From positions 1-24,559 of the forward strand of contig VYDF01000127.1 in assembly GCA_009843565.1 (NCBI GenBank): 24,559 nucleotides of DNA. Direction: 5' to 3'. How positions within the stretch are numbered: position 1 is the stretch's first letter; every line of letters starts with the position of its first letter. The translations under genes were made by a program, and so were the position numbers. The stretch is from Acidimicrobiia bacterium (GTDB lineage: Bacteria; Actinomycetota; Acidimicrobiia; Acidimicrobiales; Bin134). Of the stretch, positions 14,699-21,935 are shown piece after piece. The notes beneath the pieces were generated by a model that was not told where the DNA came from, made no database searches, and saw only the letters and a list, made by a program, of their open reading frames with translations.

Positions 14699-15463
14699 AT
14701 GGCCGTTGAGACATGGACCCAGCGCCTTGGTCGTGGCGCGATCGCGGGCTCAGCCGGCGGCGCGGTCTCAGCCGTCGTCCTCTGGCTCGCCGTTGAGCCC
14801 TCAATCACCAAGGCCATCGATCTGGAGAACGCCGCCGCCGAGGGGCACTCTCACGGTGATGATGGAGAGCTCATCTCGCGAACGACTCAGCTGATCGGGG
14901 GAACGGTAACCTCCATTGTGGTGGGGGTGCTTTTTGGCGTGGTGTTCGCGGTGGTCTACGCCCGATCTCAACACCGTCTGGCGGGCTTCACCGATCTCGG
15001 GCGATCGGTGAGCTTGGCCGCCCTCGCCTTTTCCGTTGTTGCGCTGCTCCCCGCCCTGAAGGTGCCGGCCAATCCTCCAGCAGTCGGAGATCCAGGAACC
15101 GTCAACGACCGAACGCTCACCTATCTGGCGATCATCCTGTTTGGGCTAGTGCTCGTTGGGGTTAGCTTCGCCGCCGCTCAAGCCGTCCGGCGGCGGACTG
15201 AACGCGCCGAGCTGTGGTGGGCGGCCGGCATCTGCGTGGCTGTAGTCGGCGGTGCCCTGATCCTCTACTTGGCCCCCAGCGGCAACGTGGATATCCCGGC
15301 GACGATGCCCGCGTCGCTGGTGTGGAAGTTCCGCATCGGCTCGCTGGGCCAGCACGCCGCGATGTGGCTCGGCATCGCCTTGGCCTACGGAGCCCTGGCT
15401 CACCGGCGTTCACTCGCCCGTCAGCCGAGCGAAGCTCCGGCCACCGCAGCTTGGGCCGAGTAG
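14699..15463 (+). CDS. cbtA: CbtA-like membrane subunit of proposed cobalt transporter
   Basis: The 254-aa polytopic membrane protein has about five hydrophobic segments (near 14-32, 66-88, 103-120, 140-162 and 173-192) plus one near the C-terminus (about 219-235). Between the first two lies a metal-binding-looking loop, GHSHGDDGE (49-57). The CbtA hallmark PANPPAVGDP is at 123-132, and a conserved Gln-His (218-219) sits at the start of the last segment. ATG 14699 follows the cbtB stop by 15 nt, so the two form an operon from P4. The role as a cobalt importer is proposed for the family from genomic context and is not proved by this sequence. A nitrile-linked role replaces the NiCoT-type NhlF seen in R. 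rhodochrous J1. Confidence 0.87.
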   Translation: MAVETWTQRLGRGAIAGSAGGAVSAVVLWLAVEPSITKAIDLENAAAEGHSHGDDGELISRTTQLIGGTVTSIVVGVLFGVVFAVVYARSQHRLAGFTDLGRSVSLAALAFSVVALLPALKVPANPPAVGDPGTVNDRTLTYLAIILFGLVLVGVSFAAAQAVRRRTERAELWWAAGICVAVVGGALILYLAPSGNVDIPATMPASLVWKFRIGSLGQHAAMWLGIALAYGALAHRRSLARQPSEAPATAAWAE

Positions 15464-15477
15464 ACGACCGCAGTATC

Positions 15478-15510
15478 GCCCTGCCAGCTCGCCGAGCAAG
15501 GTTGGCGGGC
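15478..15510. terminator. Possible bidirectional terminator between cbtA and the acyl-CoA dehydrogenase gene
   Basis: The 49-bp gap between two convergent genes holds a stem: GCCC (15478-15481) plus GCCA (15483-15486) pairs with TGGC (15503-15506) plus GGGC (15507-15510), with one bulged T. An inner GCTCG/CGAGC hairpin sits in the loop. No T-run is present on either side, so the call rests on position and pairing. Confidence 0.4.
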
Positions 15511-15512
15511 TG

Positions 15513-16667
15513 CTATGTGGTTGGAGCCAGGCCCAACTCGCGGGAGATGACCAATCTCTGGATTTCGCTGGTGCCCTCGCCGATCTCCAGAATCTTGGCG
15601 TCCCGGTAGAACCGCGAGACAGGGGTTTCGTCGATGAACCCGTAGCCTCCGAAGATCTGGGTTGCCTCCCTGGTGGCTGTTACCGCTGCTTCGGTGGCGT
15701 ACAACTTGGCAATGGCCGCTTCTTTTTTGAACGGCAGCCCGGAATCTTTGCGGGCCGCGGCGGCGTAGGTCATCTGACGGGCTGTTTCTGCGGCTACTGC
15801 CATGTCGGCGCATTTGAACGCGATGGCCTGATAGCTGCCGATTGGCCGGCCGAAAGACTGGCGTTGATTCGCATAGGCGGTGCACTCGTCCAAACAGGCT
15901 TGGATGAGGCCCACTGCCAGTGCGGCGATGGCGATGCGCCCATCGTCAAGGGTGGCCAGGAATTGGTGAAACCCGCGGCCCGGTTCTCCCAGCAGATTCG
16001 CCTCTGGCACCCGGCAGTCGTCGAACACCATGCCGTGGGTGTCGGAGGCATGCCATCCCATCTTTCGGTAGGCCGGCTCCACGACAAGGCCGGGTGCTCC
16101 TGCGGGGACGATGATCGCTGAGACGCCGTCGTCGGTGCGGGCTGTGATGGTGACCAGGCTGGTGATGTCGGTTCCCGAGTTGGTGATGAACGTCTTGGCG
16201 CCGTTGATCACCCACTCCGGTTCGCCCTCCGTGCGGTCGAGCACGGCACGGGTCTGGGTGGCAGCAGCATCGGAGCCTCCCTGGGGCTCGGTGAGGCCGA
16301 ATCCGGCCAGCGTCCTCCCTGCCACCAGATCGGGAAGGTACTGGTGCTTTTGGCTCTCCGTTCCGTACTCGAATATCGGCTTTGCTCCCAGGCCCACCCC
16401 GGCCTCCAAGGTGATGCCCATTGATTGATCTGCTCTGCCGATCTCCTCGATGGCGATGCACAGCGTAGTGAAGTCGGAATTTCCGCCCCCGTATTCCTCG
16501 GGGAACAAAAGGCCGAACAGGCCGAGATCTCCCATCGCTCGCACGGTGTCGGTGGGGAAGACGTGGTCGCGGTCCCAATCGGCGGCGTACGGGGCGATCT
16601 GTTGGGCTGCAAAGTCGCGTACCACGCTGCGGAACGCCTCCTGCTCCTCTGTGAAGAACATGCTCAT
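15513..16667 (-). CDS. Acyl-CoA dehydrogenase (short/branched-chain type)
   Basis: The 384-aa FAD enzyme introduces the alpha-beta double bond into an acyl-CoA. Family motifs are clear: FGLTEPQGGSD (123-133), FITNSG near 160-165, RQSFGRPIGSYQAI (269-282), QIFGGYGF (337-344) and EIGEGTSEIQRL (361-372). The catalytic base is expected to be Glu364. At the position where isovaleryl-CoA dehydrogenases place their base (LDLER) this protein has DDGRIAI (Gly243), which argues against an isovaleryl-specific enzyme. ATG 16667 overlaps the ligase stop (ATGA) and has AAGGA upstream. It is the last gene of the operon that starts with the Urt-like transporter, so it probably oxidises the acyl-CoA made by the ligase. 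Confidence 0.95.
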   Translation of the reverse strand: MSMFFTEEQEAFRSVVRDFAAQQIAPYAADWDRDHVFPTDTVRAMGDLGLFGLLFPEEYGGGNSDFTTLCIAIEEIGRADQSMGITLEAGVGLGAKPIFEYGTESQKHQYLPDLVAGRTLAGFGLTEPQGGSDAAATQTRAVLDRTEGEPEWVINGAKTFITNSGTDITSLVTITARTDDGVSAIIVPAGAPGLVVEPAYRKMGWHASDTHGMVFDDCRVPEANLLGEPGRGFHQFLATLDDGRIAIAALAVGLIQACLDECTAYANQRQSFGRPIGSYQAIAFKCADMAVAAETARQMTYAAAARKDSGLPFKKEAAIAKLYATEAAVTATREATQIFGGYGFIDETPVSRFYRDAKILEIGEGTSEIQRLVISRELGLAPTT

Positions 16668-18301
16668 GCGTGCCGATCCTTTGCCGCTTCGACCAATCTG
16701 AGTTCTTCGATGGCTTGCTCGCGCATGAGGTACTTCTGGATCTTGCCGGTGATGGTCATGGGGAACTGATCGGTGAACTTCACGTAGCGGGGGATCTTGT
16801 AGTGGGCGATCTGGCCTCGGCAGAACTCCTTGATGTCTTCGGCGTCCGCAGGGGCTCCGTCCCGCAGCTGGACCCAAGCCATGATCTCCTCGCCGTATCG
16901 GGTGTCGGGGACGCCGATCACCTGCACCTCGACCACGTCGGGGTGGCGGTAGAGATACTCCTCGATCTCTCGGGGGTAGACGTTTTCTCCGCCTCGGATG
17001 ATCATGTCCTTGATGCGCCCGACGATATTGATGTAGCCGTCGTCGTCCATGGTGGCGAGGTCGCCGGTGTGCATCCAGCCGTCTTCGTCGATGGCCTCGG
17101 CAGTGCGGGCTTTGTCGTCCCAGTAACCCAGCATCACCGAGTAGCCCCGGGTCATGAACTCTCCGGCCTGGCCCCGGGGAACGGTGTCGCCGGTTTCAGG
17201 ATCTGTGATGCGGATCTCGACGTGGGGATGGGCCCGGCCCACCGTGGCCACCCGCTTGTCCACTGAGTCGTCGACCGACGTCTGGGTGGACACCGGCGAG
17301 GTCTCGGTCATTCCGTAGGCGATGGTCACCTCATCCATATTCATCCGGTCCACCACCTGCTTCATCACCTCCACCGGGCAGGGTGAGCCGGCCATAATCC
17401 CGGTGCGCAGCGACGACAGGTCGTAGTCGTCGAGGTCGGGCTCGCCCAGCTCGGCGATGAACATGGTTGGCACCCCGTAAAGGCTGGTGCATCGCTCCTG
17501 CTCGCAGGCCCCGAGCGCGGCCGCGGCGTCGAATCCCGCGGAGGGAACTACCATGGCCGCGCCGTGGGTGGTGCAGGCCAAGTTGCCCAGCACCATGCCG
17601 AAGCAGTGGTAGAAGGGAACGGGGATGCAAACCCGGTCGGCTGGTGTGTAGCCGCAGGCCTCGCCCACGAAGAATCCATTGTTCAATATGTTGCGGTGGC
17701 TCAGCGTGGCTCCCTTGGGAAACCCAGTAGTCCCGCTGGTGTACTGGATATTGATCGGATCATTGGGATGAAGCCCCGCCGAGCGTTCCTCAACCTGATC
17801 CGGTGACACTGCTTCACCGGCGGCCAGCAGGCTGTCCCAATCCGAGGTCTGGAGATAGACCACCTGGCGGGACGGCACTCGGTCCCACACTTCGTCGACC
17901 ATGCCCCGGTAGTCGCTATGGGAAAACGACTCGGCCGCCACTAGAACGCTGATCCCCGACTGGTTCAGCACATACTCCAACTCGGCTGTCCGATATGCAG
18001 GGTTGATTGTCACCAAAATTGCCCCGATGCGGGCGGTGGCGTACTGCACCAGCACCCATTCGGCGCAGTTGGGACTCCAGATCCCCACCCGGTCGCCCAC
18101 CTGCACTTCCAGCGCCATCAAACCCGCAGCTACCTCGTCTACCGCGTCCGCGAACTCCCGGTAGGTGTAACGCTGACCCTGCTCTACCGACACCAGCGCG
18201 TCCCGACCCCCATGAGCAGCCACCGTGCGGGCCAAATTCGCCGGGATGGTCTCATCCAACAACGGCGTCCCCGTAGATCCCGAGTCAGCTGACAACTTCA
18301 T
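16664..18301 (-). CDS. AMP-forming acyl-CoA synthetase (FadD/ACSF2-like)
   Basis: This 545-aa enzyme makes acyl-CoA from a free acid, ATP and CoA. Motifs are YTSGTTGFPKG (187-197), YGMTET (329-334), HTGDLATMDDDGY (411-423), GRIKDMIIRGGENVYP (428-443) and the catalytic Lys520 in ITGKIQK. It resembles medium/short-chain ligases of the ACSF2 type and is distinct from the ligase of the nitrile operon. It lies 71 nt downstream of the Urt-like ATPase gene in the same direction. ATG 18301 has only a weak, distant AAAGGAAAG ribosome-binding site. Its stop overlaps the start of the dehydrogenase gene, so these two are coupled and should act in sequence. Confidence 0.93.
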   Translation of the reverse strand: MKLSADSGSTGTPLLDETIPANLARTVAAHGGRDALVSVEQGQRYTYREFADAVDEVAAGLMALEVQVGDRVGIWSPNCAEWVLVQYATARIGAILVTINPAYRTAELEYVLNQSGISVLVAAESFSHSDYRGMVDEVWDRVPSRQVVYLQTSDWDSLLAAGEAVSPDQVEERSAGLHPNDPINIQYTSGTTGFPKGATLSHRNILNNGFFVGEACGYTPADRVCIPVPFYHCFGMVLGNLACTTHGAAMVVPSAGFDAAAALGACEQERCTSLYGVPTMFIAELGEPDLDDYDLSSLRTGIMAGSPCPVEVMKQVVDRMNMDEVTIAYGMTETSPVSTQTSVDDSVDKRVATVGRAHPHVEIRITDPETGDTVPRGQAGEFMTRGYSVMLGYWDDKARTAEAIDEDGWMHTGDLATMDDDGYINIVGRIKDMIIRGGENVYPREIEEYLYRHPDVVEVQVIGVPDTRYGEEIMAWVQLRDGAPADAEDIKEFCRGQIAHYKIPRYVKFTDQFPMTITGKIQKYLMREQAIEELRLVEAAKDRHA

Positions 18302-18372
18302 GGGCTTGATCTTCTTTCCTTTGGCCTTGCTATCCGTTCGTCGGCATGGTCTTGGTTCTCGGGCGCGAGCGG

Positions 18373-19074
18373 CTAGAGAGCCATGTACTTTCGTTGCAGT
18401 TCTCTGTCGCGGCTGAGCTCGGTTATGTCCAGTTCTTCGACGATTTCGCCTTTGTCCATGATCAGGCCGCGGTGGGCGACCCGGGCCGCGAAATCGAGAT
18501 TCTGTTCCACCACAAGAACCGCTATACCACGCTGTGAGTTGATCTGCTCCACGTTTGTCGCGATTTCGTCCAGGATTGAGGGCTGGATCCCCTCGGATGG
18601 TTCGTCGAGCAAGAGAAGTCTTGGCCGGGCCATCAGGGCACGGGCGAGAGCAAGAATCTGTTGTTGGCCCCCGGAGAGACTGCCCCCGCGAGCCTTGCGC
18701 TTCTCGGCCAATATAGGGAATTGCTGGAATGTCTCCTCAAGGTCGTCTCCCTTTGATTTTCCGACTGCTGATGCAGCTACTTGAAGGTTCTCGGCAACGG
18801 TGAGTCTGGGGAAGATGTCCCGTCCCTGGGGTACATGGGAGATCCCCATTCGGGCCCGCCTGAACGCGCTGAGTGGACTGAGATCGTTCCCGACGAAGCT
18901 CAGGCTGCCGCCGGTGCAGGGAATTGCCCCGCTAATGGCTCGCATCAACGTGGTCTTGCCTGCGCCGTTACGGCCCAAGACCGCCGCAATTTCTCCCGAG
19001 CCCAGCGACAAGCTGACTTCATGGAGAACCGGAGTTGAGCCGTAACCTGCTCGCACATGGTCTAAGCGGAGCAT
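18373..19074 (-). CDS. Urt/Liv-type ABC transporter ATPase (UrtE-like)
   Basis: The 233-aa ATPase energises the amide/urea-type importer together with the UrtD-like domain. It has Walker A GRNGAGKTT near 34-42, VPQGRDIFPRLTV, signature LSGGQQQ, and Walker B LLLLDEPSEGIQPSI followed by a switch segment VVEQNLDFA. The phrases EGIQPSI and GRDIFPRLTV are characteristic of UrtE rather than generic LivF. The open frame extends upstream into the fused permease gene. ATG 19074 is used because it lies 4 nt after that gene's stop, with GGGAG upstream and a normal N-terminus (MLRLDHVRAGYG). Confidence 0.9.
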   Translation of the reverse strand: MLRLDHVRAGYGSTPVLHEVSLSLGSGEIAAVLGRNGAGKTTLMRAISGAIPCTGGSLSFVGNDLSPLSAFRRARMGISHVPQGRDIFPRLTVAENLQVAASAVGKSKGDDLEETFQQFPILAEKRKARGGSLSGGQQQILALARALMARPRLLLLDEPSEGIQPSILDEIATNVEQINSQRGIAVLVVEQNLDFAARVAHRGLIMDKGEIVEELDITELSRDRELQRKYMAL

Positions 19075-19078
19075 TGGC

Positions 19079-20950
19079 TCACTCCCGTCCCAAGTAGATG
19101 TCAAGGATGCGCTCATCGCCAGACAGTTCATCGAAACTGCCCTGGGTGAAGAGTCGGCCTCGGTGCAGCACAGTGACAGGAGCGCCGAGTTGGCGCACAA
19201 ATTCCATGTCGTGCTCGACCACGATGACCGACGCCCATTCGCCAAGTTGGGATACCAACTCACCGGTTTGGCGGGTCTCCTCCCGTGTCATCCCTGCGGT
19301 GGGTTCGTCAAGCAGCACAACGCATGGGCTGGTGGCTACCACCATTCCGATCTCCAGCCACTGCTGTTGCCCATGCGACAGCAAACCAGCAGGGTTGCGG
19401 GCGTGTTCACCGAGCCGAAGCCACTCCAACAATTGCTCAGTTCGAACGTCGGCTGTTTCCCGGTTGTGGGGCATTGCGAAGCAGGCGAGCCAGAGGTTCT
19501 CCCTAACGGAAAGCTCCTTGTAAATGGACGCCACTTGAAGCTTGACGCCGATCCCTTGTCGGGCCCTCTGAAATGCTGGCCACTTTGTGAGGTTTTGTTC
19601 GTCCAACAGCACTTGCCCGTCGGTCACCGAATACTGCCCCGATAGCAGTCCGAACAGAGTGCTTTTGCCAGCTCCATTTGGCCCGATCAAACAGGACACG
19701 CCCGTAGAGGGAAACTCAAGAGTCACATTGTCAACTGCGGTGAGGCCTCCGAAGCGCTTGGTCACCATTCGGGTTGCGATCGGAGAGTTGGATCGCTCTC
19801 CGTTGGCCTCCGCCATCCAGTCGAGTACCGGTGACGCCGTGGGCTGGATCTGGCTGGCTTGCGCAGGCTCCTGGGAATTGGGTGGTGCCGGCTGGCGGTT
19901 TGCCGCTTGACGGCTTGCCAAAGCCCATGCCCTGGCCGCATTGGCAATGACCCCTCCGGGAAGAAATAACACGATGAAGATCAGGATCGCACCCAGCACG
20001 ATGGGCTCATTGTTGCCGTCTGCTCCTCCAGCCCAGGAAGAGAGTCCCTCGACGATCAGCACCCCGATGAAGGCACCGGCAACGCTGGATCGGCTGCCAA
20101 CCAATATCCAAATGACCACCAGCGCCGCAGGGGTGAGCGAGAAGATCGGTGGACTGATGAAGCGGCCCCACGCAGCGAACAGGGCACCAGCAAATGCGGC
20201 TATTCCGCCTCCAATTGTGAACAATGCCAGCTTGTGGGCTCGGACGTTGTAGCCGGACAACTCGGTGCGGAGTTCGTTGTGCTGCATCGCCACCGCTATT
20301 CGTCCGAATGGGCGTCGGGAGAGTATGCGGATACCGACGGCAATCAGAAGACCTGCGGCTACGCACACAACGAAGAATTGGACCCTGGTCAGCTCATGGC
20401 TGGCGCCACCCGGCAGCCTCCAAGTGAGCCGGGGGATGCGGGTCATGCCGTTGTAGCCCCCGAAGGGTGCGTCTCCGATCCGATACTCCGATCCTGAAGT
20501 GGAGTTCACGAACGCGAACAGGACCAGGCTGGTTGCCAGCGTGATGATGGCCACGTACACGTTGGTGACGTTGCCGTAGAACATGAAGTAGCCCAACAGC
20601 GCGGCGAACGCCGCGCCGACCACCACGGCTGCCACCACTGCGGTCAGGGATTCCCCGGTGTTGTCGGCGAAATTGATGGCCCAGAATCCGTAGGTGTAGC
20701 CGCCAATGCCGTATAACGCGGCCTGCCCGAAGCTGAAGATGCCTCCGTAGCCCCAGATCAAGACCAGCGATAGAGCCAAGATCGCCTGAATCGCCCAAAG
20801 GGACCATTCGAAGGCGGTGAACTCCTCTACCGTGTTCCCGAGGATCGCTACGGCAACCAGGGCCAGTCCGGCTACAGATAGATCCGTTCCCAATGAGCTT
20901 CGGGCCGATGACGCCCCGGAGCCGGCAAGCCTCGCCAGCTGAGCCATCAT
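19079..20950 (-). CDS. Fused permease-ATPase of Urt-type ABC transporter (UrtC-UrtD fusion)
   Basis: A 623-aa protein joins two usually separate subunits. Residues about 25-340 are a LivM/UrtC permease with roughly eight hydrophobic segments, including GYGGIFSFGQAALYGIGGY (67-85). Residues about 341-392 form a Pro/Gln/Ala-rich linker. Residues 393-623 are a UrtD-type ATPase: GPNGAGKST (423-431), LSHGQQQWLEIGMV (524-537), VVLLDEPTAGM (545-555) and VVEHDMEFVRQ (577-587). LSHGQ...WLEIG and AGMTxEET are UrtD-like. The reading frame is continuous with no sign of frameshift. ATG 20950 overlaps the upstream permease stop (ATGA). The unit probably imports a urea- or amide-like compound; relatives also carry branched-chain amino acids. 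Confidence 0.92.
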   Translation of the reverse strand: MMAQLARLAGSGASSARSSLGTDLSVAGLALVAVAILGNTVEEFTAFEWSLWAIQAILALSLVLIWGYGGIFSFGQAALYGIGGYTYGFWAINFADNTGESLTAVVAAVVVGAAFAALLGYFMFYGNVTNVYVAIITLATSLVLFAFVNSTSGSEYRIGDAPFGGYNGMTRIPRLTWRLPGGASHELTRVQFFVVCVAAGLLIAVGIRILSRRPFGRIAVAMQHNELRTELSGYNVRAHKLALFTIGGGIAAFAGALFAAWGRFISPPIFSLTPAALVVIWILVGSRSSVAGAFIGVLIVEGLSSWAGGADGNNEPIVLGAILIFIVLFLPGGVIANAARAWALASRQAANRQPAPPNSQEPAQASQIQPTASPVLDWMAEANGERSNSPIATRMVTKRFGGLTAVDNVTLEFPSTGVSCLIGPNGAGKSTLFGLLSGQYSVTDGQVLLDEQNLTKWPAFQRARQGIGVKLQVASIYKELSVRENLWLACFAMPHNRETADVRTEQLLEWLRLGEHARNPAGLLSHGQQQWLEIGMVVATSPCVVLLDEPTAGMTREETRQTGELVSQLGEWASVIVVEHDMEFVRQLGAPVTVLHRGRLFTQGSFDELSGDERILDIYLGRE

Positions 20951-21810
20951 CGGGTGTCGCGCCTTCCAGTGAGCCCTTGAGGCATAAACCGCAGGATGAC
21001 TATTGCGGCGATAAGCAGCATGGCTTGTCCGATGACCGGGGTGAAGCGATTGGTGGCCACGTTCTCCACCAAACCGAGCAGCCCGCTTGCCGACACCGTG
21101 CCGGCGATGAACGACGGACCGCCCACGATCACTGTCATGAACGACCGGGCGACGTATGTATGACCCATCGTGGGGATGACCCCGACCAGCGGGGCCAGCA
21201 GCGCGCCGGCTGCCCCGGCGAGGGCGGACCCCAGTCCGAAAGTCCACATATTGATCAATGAGGTGTTCACTCCCAGTTCCTGGGCCATGGTCGGTGACTG
21301 GGTAGCGGCCCGGGCTAGCAGCCCGTACTTTGTCTTGCGCATCACTATGAACGTGCTCGTCGTGAGGGCCGCAGCTGCTCCCATGAGAATCAAGTTGTAT
21401 GCAGACATCGAGAATTCGCCGACGGTGAAGCTGCCCACCGGAACCCGTATTCCTTCCGTAACCGACCCGTAGTGGTTGTCAACCGCCTGGACAAGGATCA
21501 GCGACACCCCCCAGGTAGCCAGCATGGTGTCGAACAGGCGGCCGTACAGCCGTCGAATGAGTAGCCGCTCCAGAACTATGCCGAAGACGCCGACAGCTGC
21601 AGCTGCGATCAGCATGGCCAGCCACACGTTCATCCCGCTTCGAACCCCCGAAAGAGTGGCGAACGCGCCCAGCATGATGAATTCGCCGTGGGCCAGGTTG
21701 ATGATGCCCCTCATGCCGAAGATGACCGCGAGCCCAATGGAGACCAGGAGCAGGATGGCGATGCCGGAGAAGAGATCGAAACCCAGGTTGAAGAGTCGGT
21801 CAAGGGCCAT
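20947..21810 (-). CDS. Urt/Liv-type ABC transporter permease (UrtB/LivH-like)
   Basis: The 287-aa inner-membrane permease carries the family patterns MRGIINLAHGEFIMLGAF (33-50), ATWGVSLILVQAVD (98-111) and GLGSALAGAAGALLAP, with about eight hydrophobic segments. It should form the channel together with the permease half of the fused UrtCD protein. ATG 21810 is preceded by GGGAG at a somewhat long spacing. A strong hairpin lies between it and the binding-protein gene, so its expression is probably lower than that of the binding protein. It is the second gene of the operon that starts at 23339. Confidence 0.92.
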   Translation of the reverse strand: MALDRLFNLGFDLFSGIAILLLVSIGLAVIFGMRGIINLAHGEFIMLGAFATLSGVRSGMNVWLAMLIAAAAVGVFGIVLERLLIRRLYGRLFDTMLATWGVSLILVQAVDNHYGSVTEGIRVPVGSFTVGEFSMSAYNLILMGAAAALTTSTFIVMRKTKYGLLARAATQSPTMAQELGVNTSLINMWTFGLGSALAGAAGALLAPLVGVIPTMGHTYVARSFMTVIVGGPSFIAGTVSASGLLGLVENVATNRFTPVIGQAMLLIAAIVILRFMPQGLTGRRDTR

Positions 21811-21866
21811 GGAATCAGAGTCTCCCAGGGTGCCCGTCGAAATGCGGAGGGCTGGCTGAAAGCCCT

Positions 21867-21895
21867 GCGGGGAGGGTGCTGGGCACCCTCCCCGC
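21867..21895 (-). terminator. Strong intercistronic hairpin between binding protein and permease genes
   Basis: GCGGGGAGGGTGC (21867-21879) and GCACCCTCCCCGC (21883-21895) form a perfect 13-bp stem with a 3-nt loop. AGGGCT/AGCCCT (21848-21866) gives a second, 6-bp stem just downstream on the minus strand. There is no U-run. Such hairpins commonly protect the binding-protein mRNA or attenuate the downstream permease genes. Confidence 0.65.
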
Positions 21896-21935
21896 CAGTG
21901 GCATGGTCACTCCCAACCCGGAGGGGAAATCGGGT

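Noticed and set aside
15513..16667. Isovaleryl-CoA dehydrogenase, which would complete a leucine-like pathway with the MCC-type carboxylase
   Set aside because: The isovaleryl-type catalytic Glu position reads Gly (DDGRIAI), and the base is in the common EGT position, so this specific name is not supported.
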